This document shows, piece by piece, positions 50,148-58,159 of a DNA stretch of 64,000 bases. The stretch's first letter is position 1; the number at the start of each line of letters is the position of its first letter. Location: positions 1,736,001 through 1,800,000 of the forward strand of contig OY759762.1 of assembly GCA_963662645.2 (NCBI GenBank), written 5' to 3'. Both the position numbers and the translations under genes were made by a program. This DNA is from Aldehydirespirator sp963662645. Lineage in GTDB: Bacteria; Actinomycetota; Acidimicrobiia; Acidimicrobiales; Aldehydirespiratoraceae. Under the pieces are notes generated by a model, which made no database searches, was not told where the DNA came from, and saw only the letters and a program-made list of their open reading frames with translations.

Positions 50148-50165
50148 CCGGCCGCCCCCGAGCGG
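50074..50165 (-). repeat. 35-36 bp tandem repeat, about 2.5 copies, at the dppC/dppD junction
   Basis: Unit starts (minus strand) at 50147 and 50111, with the partial CGGGGGCGGCCGG tail preceding 50147 in the dppC 3' end. The copies differ by a few substitutions and one indel, so the repeat is not brand new. Confidence 0.85.
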
Positions 50166-51043
50166 GCCTCCCAGTAGCGGCCCAGCAGGTTGAGGACCAG
50201 CACCGAGATGCCCAGCAGCACCCCGGGCAGGATCGTGAGCCACCAGGCCACCGCCAGCAGCGGCCGGCCCTCGGAGATCAACAGCCCCCAGGTGGTGTCG
50301 GGGGGCTGCACGCCCACCCCCAGGAAGCTGAGACCGGCTTCCGAGAGCATCACATGTCCGATCTCCACCACGCACAGCACCAGGATGCGGGGCGCGACGT
50401 TGGGCAGCAGATGCCGGCCGAGGATGGTGGTGGTTGAGCAGCCGGTGGCGATCGAAGCCTCGATGAACGTCTCCTCCCGCAGCCTCAGCGCCTCGGCCCG
50501 CACCACACGGGCGAAGATGGGCCACACCAGGCACGGCAGCACCACGAGCAGGATTCCCACGCTGGGCCCGAGCAGGCTCAGCAGCAGGATGGCGACCAGG
50601 AACATGGGCATGGCCGTCTGGGCTTCGCCCAAGCGCATGAGCAGCCGGTCGGTGCGCCCGCCGAAGTAGCCGCCCAGCAGCCCGAACAGCACGCCCACCC
50701 CCGCGCCGATCAGAGTGCCCATGACCGCTATGAACAGGGTGAGGCGGGTGCCCACCACCATGCGGGAGAAGAGGTCCCGGCCCAGGCTGTCGGTTCCCAG
50801 CAGGTGCAGGCCCTCGGACGAGGACTCCCCAGGCCCCAGCAGGCGGGCCCGCAGGTTCTGGGCATCGTGGTCGTGCGTGGCGAACACGTCGGGCACGATC
50901 GAGGCCGCCACCAGCAGCACCAGGAAGAGCACCAGCAGGATCCAGCCCCGGCTGCCCAGCATGTCGACGAGGCGGCCCCAGACGCGGTGCTGCGAGGTGC
51001 GGCCCGGATCGGTGCCCGTGCGTTTGGCGACGGTGACGCTCAT
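50144..51043 (-). CDS. dppC: Oligopeptide-type ABC transporter permease (DppC-like)
   Basis: 299 residues from ATG 51043. N-terminal membrane segment near 32-50, then five more after DSLGRDLFSRMVVGTRLTLFIA. The EAA-type loop is EASIATGCSTTTILGRHLLPN. Starts at the dppB stop (TGATG). Confidence 0.9.
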   Translation of the reverse strand: MSVTVAKRTGTDPGRTSQHRVWGRLVDMLGSRGWILLVLFLVLLVAASIVPDVFATHDHDAQNLRARLLGPGESSSEGLHLLGTDSLGRDLFSRMVVGTRLTLFIAVMGTLIGAGVGVLFGLLGGYFGGRTDRLLMRLGEAQTAMPMFLVAILLLSLLGPSVGILLVVLPCLVWPIFARVVRAEALRLREETFIEASIATGCSTTTILGRHLLPNVAPRILVLCVVEIGHVMLSEAGLSFLGVGVQPPDTTWGLLISEGRPLLAVAWWLTILPGVLLGISVLVLNLLGRYWEARSGAAG

Positions 51044-52065
51044 CAGGTGGCCGTGATCCGGCGGTCGATGAACTGGTAGCCCATATCGATGAGGAGGTTG
51101 CTGAAGATCACGAACGCCCCCGCGATGATGACCGCGGCCTGGAGCACGAAGAAGTCCTGGCGGTGGGCGGCGTCGATGGTCAACAGACCCACGCCCGGCC
51201 AGGCGAACACGTATTCGATGGCGAACACCGCGCCGCCCCACATCCGCACGTACTCCCAGCCGACGATGGTGGCGGTGGTGACCCCGGTGTTGCGCACCAC
51301 GTGTCGGCGCAGGATGTTCCACTCGGTGAGACCCTTGCTGCGGGCCACGGTGACGTACGGCTTGGACATCTCCTCGAAGGTGGCCGACCGCACGAGTTGG
51401 TAGATGCGGCCGCCGTGGACGATGCCCAGAGTGAGCGCGGGCATCACGATGCTGGCCGTCTCGAAGCGCCCCGACGTGGGCAGCCAACCGAGCTGGACCC
51501 CCAAGAGCAGGATCAGCAGCAGCCCCAACCAGAAGTTCGGCACCGACAGGGCGGTCACCGACAGCAGGTTCGAGGCCTTGTCGAAAGGCTTGCGGGCCCG
51601 GGCGCCCGCGACGATCCCGGGCACCACCCCCAGCACCGCGGCCGCGGCCAGACCGACAACGGTGAGATAGACGGTGGAGGGCAGCGCCTCGACCACCGCG
51701 TCGATGGCGGGCCGCTGCTGCCAGGTCGACTCACCGAAGTCGAGACGGGACAGGTCGACCAGGTACTCCCAGTAGCGCTCGGTGACGGGGCGGTCCAGAC
51801 CGAACTGGCGGTGGATCTTGGCTATGTGCTCATCAGTGGCGTCGACCGGGGCGAACACCAGGGCCGGGTTCCCGACGACATGGGCCAAGAAGAAGATCAC
51901 CGTCACCACCAGCAGCAGCACGATGACGCCGTCGCGCAGCCGCCGCAGCAGAAGGCCGCCAAGCGACCCTTCGGCCGCCAAGCGATCGCGCAGCCGTCGC
52001 AGCAGCCGGCCGCGCCGCGACTGCGGCGACGGCGCCGTTGTCGCCGTCGTCTCCTGCATTCCCAT
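51043..52065 (-). CDS. dppB: Oligopeptide-type ABC transporter permease (DppB-like)
   Basis: 340 residues with six membrane segments; FGLDRPVTERYWEYLVDLSRLDFGES and the EAA loop YVTVARSKGLTEWNILRRHVVRN are typical. An unusually long basic, Arg-rich N-terminus (about 45 residues) precedes the first segment. Confidence 0.9.
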   Translation of the reverse strand: MGMQETTATTAPSPQSRRGRLLRRLRDRLAAEGSLGGLLLRRLRDGVIVLLLVVTVIFFLAHVVGNPALVFAPVDATDEHIAKIHRQFGLDRPVTERYWEYLVDLSRLDFGESTWQQRPAIDAVVEALPSTVYLTVVGLAAAAVLGVVPGIVAGARARKPFDKASNLLSVTALSVPNFWLGLLLILLLGVQLGWLPTSGRFETASIVMPALTLGIVHGGRIYQLVRSATFEEMSKPYVTVARSKGLTEWNILRRHVVRNTGVTTATIVGWEYVRMWGGAVFAIEYVFAWPGVGLLTIDAAHRQDFFVLQAAVIIAGAFVIFSNLLIDMGYQFIDRRITAT

Positions 52066-52169
52066 CGATACCTATGGACGCTCAGCCCTGCCAGGCCCGG
52101 CTCGATCCAGATTGTTGGGCCGAGCCGGGCCGGCAGGTCAGCAGCAGACCAGCCAGCCAGCCTGCTGCT

Positions 52170-54035
52170 CTAGTTGAGGCTCATCTCTGACACGAAGTAC
52201 TCGTCGTCGAGCCGGGGCTGCCAGTCGAGACGCTCCGTCGCGCCGTAGATCAGGTCCTGCTGCAGCAGGTAGATGGCATGGGGGTTCTCATGCAGCCGGG
52301 CCCAGGCCCTCTGGTAGAGGATGTGGCGCAGGTCCTGGTCGGTCGTCGAGCCGGCCTGCTCGAAGAGGTCGGTGACCAGCTCGTCGCACAGCTTGGAGGA
52401 CGAGCCGCCGCATACCAGGAAGTTGCGGGTGCGGGCCCCATCGAACCACTCGTTGGAGTTCCAGCCGTAGCGAGCGTCATAGGCGCCTGGCTCTTCGCCC
52501 CTGATCCGGCTGCCGGCGCGGAAGCGGGTCCACTCGGCGAGCCGCACTTCGGTGTCGAAGCCGACGTCGTTCAGCATCGTGGCCACCGCCTGAGTCGTCT
52601 CCACGCCGCGCAGGTACCGGCCGATCGGCGCGTAGATCTCGAGGAACAAGCGGTTGTCCTCGTTCCAGCCGTGCTCGGCCATGATCTCGCGCGCCCGATC
52701 CGGGTCGTACGGGAACGGGCCGACGTCGGGGTTGTAGCCGAGCATCCCCGGCGACAGGTGCTGGGCGTCGTTGGGCTTGGCGTAGCCCTCATAGAGCGTC
52801 TCCGCGATCAGCTCCTTGTCCACGGCCAGATTCATGGCCACCCGAATCTCGGGCGGGGCCAGATCGGGACGGAGGGCGTTGAGCGCGATGTAGCTGTACT
52901 CGGTGGCGGGCACGCTGAGCGCCTGGGGCACCAGCGGAACCTGCTCGGGCAGGATGTCCAGCACCAGGTCGACCTCGCCTGCGGTCAGGGCGGCCAGCGA
53001 CGTCTGCTTGTCGGGGATGAACCGCACCGTGAACGCGTCGATCGACGGCGCGTCGCCCCAGTAGTTCGGGTTCCGCACCGCGGTGATCTGCTGGCCGCGC
53101 TCCCAGGACTCGAACATGTAGGGACCGGTCCCCACCGGGTTCTCACCCACCGTGTCGGCCGTGCCCGGCGCGAAGATGGGGAGCTGCGCTATCTGCAGCG
53201 GCAGGGTGGCGTTGACCCCGTCGGTGTGAACGTCGACGGTGACATCGTCCACTGCCTCCACGCTGGTCATGCCCCGGATGTACGAGTCTCGCTGGGTCGA
53301 GTAGTCCGGGTCCAGCATGCGGTTCAGGGCGTCCGCCACGGCCTGGGCATTGAGGTCCTGACCGTCGTGGAAGGTCACACCCTCGCGCACTGTGAAGCGC
53401 CAGGTGTCGTCGTCCACCACCTCGGGGAAGCTGGTGGCCAGCACCGGAACCAGTGCCGTCGAGGCGTCCCGCCCGAGCAGGGACTCGAACAGGTTGGCGG
53501 TTACCACCCGCGAGCTGCGGTCGTTGACGGCCTGCGGGTCGAGCGTGGATGGCTCGGTGGTGACGGCGATGACAACCCTTCCGGGATCCCCGGTCGGGGC
53601 AGCCGGCTCAGGCTCGGCAGTGGCCTCCTCCAGAGCGGCGGCAGCCTCGTCGGCCGCAGTCTCGGCCTCCGCGGCTCGCGATTCGGCTGCAGATGCAGCC
53701 TCTTGCGCGGCGGCGGCGTCAGCCTCGGCCGCCTCCAGCGCAGCCTGGGCCTCGGCCTGCTGCTCCGCGCTCGCCGCAGCCGCCGCGGCCGCGGCCTCGG
53801 CCAGGGCTGCTTCAGCTTCGGCGACTGCTGCGGCAGCCGCTTCAGCCTCGGCCCGGGCGGCGTCGGCCTCAGACTGCGCGGCGTCGGCCTCGGCCTGCGC
53901 GGCCTCGACGGCGGCCGTGTCGACCACCGGCGCGGCGGGGGCGTCAGCCTCGTCGTCGCCGCAGCCCGCGGCCACTAGCGCCAGCACGAAGAGCGCCGCG
54001 AGCGGTACTCTCAGTTGTTGCCAGATGTGTCTCAT
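52170..54035 (-). CDS. dppA: Oligopeptide-type substrate-binding lipoprotein with coiled-coil stalk
   Basis: 621 residues from ATG 54035, with a strong AAAGGAGG site. Lipobox VAAGC (Cys 25), then a roughly 100-residue Ala/Glu-rich segment (about 38-135, AEADAAQSEADAARAEAEAAAAA-like), then the SBP_bac_5 domain starting RVVIAVTTEPSTLDPQAVND. Such long helical stalks are unusual for dipeptide-binding proteins and would lift the domain through a thick wall. Substrate unknown; the family spans peptides, nickel, opines and glutathione. Confidence 0.88.
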   Translation of the reverse strand: MRHIWQQLRVPLAALFVLALVAAGCGDDEADAPAAPVVDTAAVEAAQAEADAAQSEADAARAEAEAAAAAVAEAEAALAEAAAAAAAASAEQQAEAQAALEAAEADAAAAQEAASAAESRAAEAETAADEAAAALEEATAEPEPAAPTGDPGRVVIAVTTEPSTLDPQAVNDRSSRVVTANLFESLLGRDASTALVPVLATSFPEVVDDDTWRFTVREGVTFHDGQDLNAQAVADALNRMLDPDYSTQRDSYIRGMTSVEAVDDVTVDVHTDGVNATLPLQIAQLPIFAPGTADTVGENPVGTGPYMFESWERGQQITAVRNPNYWGDAPSIDAFTVRFIPDKQTSLAALTAGEVDLVLDILPEQVPLVPQALSVPATEYSYIALNALRPDLAPPEIRVAMNLAVDKELIAETLYEGYAKPNDAQHLSPGMLGYNPDVGPFPYDPDRAREIMAEHGWNEDNRLFLEIYAPIGRYLRGVETTQAVATMLNDVGFDTEVRLAEWTRFRAGSRIRGEEPGAYDARYGWNSNEWFDGARTRNFLVCGGSSSKLCDELVTDLFEQAGSTTDQDLRHILYQRAWARLHENPHAIYLLQQDLIYGATERLDWQPRLDDEYFVSEMSLN

Positions 54036-54060
54036 GTTGTTGTTTCCTCCTTTGGCTCTG

Positions 54061-54073
54061 TGAATTGAATTCA
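54061..54073. promoter_or_regulatory. 13-bp palindrome upstream of dppA
   Basis: TGAATT-G-AATTCA is a perfect inverted repeat in the 44-bp gap between the GlcG-type gene and dppA, the only clear gap in this part of the operon besides 52066-52169. May be an operator for internal control or a leader structure. Confidence 0.4.
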
Positions 54074-54079
54074 TCAGAT

Positions 54080-54487
54080 CTAGGTGCCTTGGGAACCGTG
54101 GAAATGGTCCGCGGCCGCGGCCGCGATCTCGTGGTCGATCTGGGGGGAGCCCCCGCCCACACCGACGGCGCCCACACAAACGCCGTCGGAGAACAGAGGC
54201 ACACCGCCGGGATTGACGGTGACCCCTCCAGGGATGATGTCCACAAGACTGGTGGGGAACAGGGGCCGGTCGGCCCACTGCGCAACGAGATCCTTGGTGG
54301 GCTTGGCGAAGGCGGCCGCCAGCCGGGCCTTGCCCATGGCCATGTACGGCCCGTGCCAGCGCTTGCCCCGCACGACTACCAGGGGATGGCCAGCGTCGTC
54401 GTGCACGGCCACCGTGGCGTTGATCCCCCGCTCGGCCCCGATGGCCCGGGCCTGCTGCACGAGCTCAAGGGCCTGCTCAACGTCCAT
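54080..54487 (-). CDS. GlcG/HbpS family heme-binding-type protein
   Basis: 135 residues. GlcG/HbpS pattern: DVEQALELVQQARAIGAERGINATVAVHDDAGHPLVVVRGKR, AFAKPTKDL and PGGVTVNPGGVPLF..GVCVGAVGVGG. Often encoded beside catabolic operons; octameric HbpS senses heme and redox stress, and other members are uncharacterised. ATG overlaps the amidohydrolase 3' end by 11 bp. Confidence 0.85.
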   Translation of the reverse strand: MDVEQALELVQQARAIGAERGINATVAVHDDAGHPLVVVRGKRWHGPYMAMGKARLAAAFAKPTKDLVAQWADRPLFPTSLVDIIPGGVTVNPGGVPLFSDGVCVGAVGVGGGSPQIDHEIAAAAADHFHGSQGT

Positions 54488-55733
54488 TGCTGCCCTGCCC
54501 GGCGCTGCCGGCGCTAGACCCGTCGCCGTCCCAGGGAACCGACAGCAGCCGCAGGTAGCGGGCCGCGTTGTCGGCCATGAGCTTGCGCAGGGCCGTCTCG
54601 CCGATCACAGGACCCCAGGAGATCACGTTGTCGGTGCTGTTCGGGTAGTAGCACTCGGGATGGGGGAAGTCGGACTCGTACATGAGCACGCCGTCGCCCA
54701 GGATGTCGATGACCGCCTTGGTCATCTCCGGTCCCTCGTGCTGCTCGATGGCGCAGAACACCCGGCCCATCTGCACATACTCCATCGGCGTGTGCTTCAG
54801 GTCGGCGGGCACCGCTCCCTTGACGTAGTCGATCTGGCTGGTCAGCCGGATAATCCAGTGGGGCAGCCAGCCGTGGCCGGTCTCCACGGTGGCCACCCTC
54901 AGGTTCCGGTAGCGGTCGAGCATCCCCGACACCAGCACGTAGGCCATGAGCCTCTGTGCCCCCCAGACGTGGGCGGCGGTGCGGGCCACGGCCACGTTGC
55001 CCCAGATGTCGCGGTAGCCGGGGAAGTAGGGGGCCTCGTAGAAGAAGCTGTGGTGCATGATGGGCAAGTCCGCCTCGTCCATCGCCTGCCATATCGGCTC
55101 CAGGTCCGGATCGTCGACCGGGAGGCCCTCGGGCAGCACCGGCCAAACCGCGGCCAGCCACTCGTCGCCGGCGTGCTTGCGGATCGTGTCCGCAGCCCAC
55201 TCGGGATCGGCGCCCGGCGCGAGCAGCAGTCCCTTCAGGCGGCGGGGGTCGGCCGAGCAGTAGTCGGCCATGTAGCGGTGGTAGGACCGGTACATGGCCT
55301 TGGCCAGGCTGACGTCCAGCGCGGTGCTGCCCGGCGCCCAGGTGCCGGGAATGATGAAGTTGACGTCCACCCCCTCCACGTCCATGTTGGCCAGGCGGCC
55401 CTCGGCGTTGGTGTGCTGGATGCCGTCGGCGATGGGCTTGGCCGCCAGGTTCTTCACCCGGCCCTCGAGCGCCCCCTTGGCGCCGGCCCCTCGGGTGTCG
55501 ACCGAGGTGTCCGGCTTGTGCCCGGCCACCCGGCTGTAGGGCCGGGGGTTGACCCGCACCACGCCATAGGGATGGGTGGGATGGCCCCGGCCCGCGGTGG
55601 GCTTGGTCACCCGGATGTAGGGCGTGAGCTCGTCGGCGCGGTCCTTCAGTTCGCGGTCGCCGTAGTCGACGAGCACCTCGACGGATGGGGTGACGTGGGT
55701 GTCGGCGTCGATCACCCGGTATCCCTGTCTCAT
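54477..55733 (-). CDS. Amidohydrolase family protein (amidohydrolase_2/ACMSD-like)
   Basis: 418 residues from ATG 55733 (ATGA overlap with the GntR gene). Starts VIDADTHVTPS (a metal-site DxH variant) and contains the later His-bearing ETGHGWLPHWI and ESDFPHPECYYPNS (metal Asp-His). Members of this group catalyse hydrolysis or decarboxylation, including 2-amino-3-carboxymuconate semialdehyde decarboxylase. Substrate unknown. Confidence 0.85.
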   Translation of the reverse strand: MRQGYRVIDADTHVTPSVEVLVDYGDRELKDRADELTPYIRVTKPTAGRGHPTHPYGVVRVNPRPYSRVAGHKPDTSVDTRGAGAKGALEGRVKNLAAKPIADGIQHTNAEGRLANMDVEGVDVNFIIPGTWAPGSTALDVSLAKAMYRSYHRYMADYCSADPRRLKGLLLAPGADPEWAADTIRKHAGDEWLAAVWPVLPEGLPVDDPDLEPIWQAMDEADLPIMHHSFFYEAPYFPGYRDIWGNVAVARTAAHVWGAQRLMAYVLVSGMLDRYRNLRVATVETGHGWLPHWIIRLTSQIDYVKGAVPADLKHTPMEYVQMGRVFCAIEQHEGPEMTKAVIDILGDGVLMYESDFPHPECYYPNSTDNVISWGPVIGETALRKLMADNAARYLRLLSVPWDGDGSSAGSAGQGSNGR

Positions 55734-56584
55734 GGCTTCCTCTCTGTCTCCTCTGCGGGGGACGACGTTCCGAACGGTTCGGGCGGATCCTCGGTCGCGC
55801 CGGGGGCTTCTTGCACTGCCGCGGGCGTCTCGTGTGCTCCGTCGAGGGTCGCGTGCATCACGGCGGGCGTCTCGTGCGCCCCGTCCAGGGTGGCGTGCAT
55901 CACGGCCAGGAGGCTCTGTTCGACCTGCCGCAGATGGCGGCGCATCTGCTGTTGGGCGAGCTCGGCGTCCTGGCGAGCGATGGCGTCGTAGATCTGCAGG
56001 TGGCCCTCGTACCCCGAGCCCACCCGGCGGCGCTGCTCGGGGGAGCGGGTGAACACCCGCCAGAAGGCGGGCTTGCGGAAGAAGAGTCCGATGCCCGCCT
56101 CGTAGAGCTCGGCCAAGACGGTGTTGTGGGACGCTCGCACCACGGCGCAATGGAAGCCGCGATCGGCGGTGTGGTACTGGGCCTCGTCCTGGGTGTCCAT
56201 CCGCCCGAGGCATCCGGCGACCTCGGCAAGGTCGTCGGCGGTGCGGTTGTCGGCGGCCAGGCCGGCCGCATGGATCTCCAGCAGCTTGCGCACGTCGAAC
56301 ACCTGCTGGACCGACGCGTCGGAGGCCCGGGCCGCGAGGTCCAGCATCCGGGGGCTGATGTCGGTGGGATGGCGCACGATCAGCCGGCCCGAGTCGCGGG
56401 TCAGGAACCCGGACGAGACCAGGCCTTGAAGCGCCTCGCGCACCGTGGTGCGCCCCACGCCGAACACTTCTCGCAACTCCCGCTCCGACGGCATCACCGC
56501 GCCGGGGGCTAGGCGGCCCGACAGCATCTGGCGCTTGAGCTGCTCTTGCAGCCGGTCGGCGAGCGTCTCGCGGCTGAGCTTCAC
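55730..56584 (-). CDS. FCD-type GntR (FadR subfamily) transcriptional regulator
   Basis: 284 residues from GTG 56584. Winged HTH (about 5-72, MPSERELREVFGVGRTTVREALQGLVSSGFLTRDSGRLIV) and FCD helical domain (about 85-225) with metal-site residues including H in GRMDTQDEAQYHTADRGFH. The C-terminal tail carries a duplicated 14-residue stretch (VMHATLDGAHETPA twice). Such proteins are usually substrate-responsive repressors; a TNGTNNNACNA operator lies at 59693-59703 in the hpaB promoter. Confidence 0.88.
   Translation of the reverse strand: MKLSRETLADRLQEQLKRQMLSGRLAPGAVMPSERELREVFGVGRTTVREALQGLVSSGFLTRDSGRLIVRHPTDISPRMLDLAARASDASVQQVFDVRKLLEIHAAGLAADNRTADDLAEVAGCLGRMDTQDEAQYHTADRGFHCAVVRASHNTVLAELYEAGIGLFFRKPAFWRVFTRSPEQRRRVGSGYEGHLQIYDAIARQDAELAQQQMRRHLRQVEQSLLAVMHATLDGAHETPAVMHATLDGAHETPAAVQEAPGATEDPPEPFGTSSPAEETERKP
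55821..55904 (-). repeat. 42-bp in-frame tandem repeat in the GntR tail
   Basis: Two copies (55821-55862 and 55863-55904) with several synonymous changes encode the doubled VMHATLDGAHETPA. Synonymous drift indicates selection on the peptide or an old duplication. Confidence 0.8.
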
Positions 56585-56676
56585 GGTTGGCCTCCAGCGC
56601 GGTTCGCAGGGGTGTCACGCCCCAGCATCACGCCCATCGCCCCGCGGCCGATGAAGAACTCGCGATGAGGCTTCAC
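56581..56676 (-). CDS. 31-residue mini-ORF between ubiD and the GntR gene
   Basis: GTG at 56676 overlaps the UbiD TGA (GTGA) and the mini-ORF TGA overlaps the GntR GTG (GTGA). The predicted peptide starts MKPHREFFIGRGAMGVMLGR; its first codons repeat those of the GntR gene (GTGAAGC after a CCAACC/CAAACC context), so it may derive from a duplicated start region. Probably a translational bridge. Confidence 0.5.
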   Translation of the reverse strand: MKPHREFFIGRGAMGVMLGRDTPANRAGGQP

Positions 56677-58159
56677 GGTTTGCCTCCCAGCCAGCTCAGC
56701 ACCGTAGTTCCGGAGTAGATCGCGTCAAGCTCGATGTCTCCGTCCGGGGACGCCGCGAACGGGATGCGCTCGAAGTCGGCGCGGCTCTCGTAGGGAACCG
56801 ATGCGTCCAGGATTGCCTTAGTTCCCACCCCGGCCCGCGAGGTGCGCACGTACTCGTGGCCCCGCATCCCCGGCAGGATCACCAGGTCGGATGCGGCGTC
56901 GAACCGGGTCGCCAAGGCGTAGGCCACATCGTCGGGATCGTGCAGGTCGATGTCGTCGTCGACCAGCACGATCATGTTGAGGTCCTTGAGGGCTCCGAAC
57001 GCGGCCAGCGCGGCGTTGCGGCCCATGCCGTCGTCGCGTTCGGAGCGCTTGGACAGCGCCATCACGAGGTGGAACCGGTGGAGTCCCCCCGGAGGCATGC
57101 ACACGTCGCTGACGATGGGCGTCACGGGGCGGACCGCCTCCAGCGCGGCCACCTCCAGCACATGCTTGCGCAGCACGATCGTCTCGCGGCCGGCGCCGTT
57201 GATGGCGTGGTAGACGGGCTCGTCGCGGGCGGTGACCGCGGTCACGTCCACGGTGGGCGCCAGCCCGGCGGGGGAGGCATAGCCGACGAACTCACCGAAG
57301 GGGCCTTCGTGGGCCGGCTCGCCGGCCTTGATGACGCCCTCGATCACGATCTCGGTCTCGGCGGGCACGTCCACGTCGACCGACACGCCGGGCACCACCG
57401 CCAGGCCCCGGCCCCGGCAGCCCCCGGCGGCGCACAGTTCGTCGCGGTTCTCGGGCATGAGCGCGCCCATGGTGGAGGCCGCGTAGATCAGCGACACGTC
57501 GGTGCCGACGCAGGCCGCGACCGGCAGGTCCTGGCCCATCTCAACTGCGTGGTCCAGGGCCCGGCCCAGGTGGCGTCCGTGGTCGATCTTGATGGCCACC
57601 CTGTCCGGTCCGAGCAGCTGGAGGCGGTGGAAGGAGGCGTTGCGCACGCCGGTGAGGGGATCGCGCACGATCAGCACGCCCGCTGTCACGAAACGTCCGC
57701 CGTCGCCGGGGGCGTGTTTCAGAACAGGCAGCTGCTCACCCAGGTTGATGGATCCCTTGCGCCAGACCCGCTCCTGGGCCGGGGCGTCTCCGGCCGGCTC
57801 CGGCTCGACGTCGGTGTGGATGCCCCGGGCCAGCGCGGTCCTCAACTGGGCCCGGTCGAGTCCATGGCCGCCTCGGAGGATTCGGGGGTGGCGAACACGT
57901 TGCCGACCACGGGCACATCGTGGTCCTTGACGCTCTCGAACAGCAGGGCCGCCCCCGCGTCGTGGCTCTTCATCAGGCCGGCGACCTCGAGGTCTGGGTC
58001 CACGGTCCGCGACACCCTGGCCAGCAGTCCGGCCCGGTCCAGACGGCGCAGAGCGCTGCGGAAGCTGGTGTCGAGGACCTCGGGGAGCTGTGCCACACCC
58101 CCAGTGGCGACCATGGCGGTGTCCTCGCCCTCCTCGAACGGGCACTCGGCCCCGGTCAC
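56673..58159 (-). pseudogene. UbiD-family decarboxylase, frameshifted
   Basis: UbiD enzymes use prenylated FMN to decarboxylate or carboxylate aromatic and alpha,beta-unsaturated acids. The N-terminal frame (GTG 58159, GTGA overlap with hpaB) reads GGVAQLPEVLDTSFRSALRRL...ESVKDHDVPVVGNVFATPESSEAAMDS and then stops; the remaining UbiD sequence (RAQLRTALARGIHTD...VYHAINGAGRETIVLRKHVLE...) continues in another frame. Inserting one base at about 57862 (CCATGG to CCCATGG on the plus strand) restores AAMGLDRAQLRTAL and an intact family sequence. A real mutation or an assembly error; no UbiX gene is seen. Confidence 0.8.
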
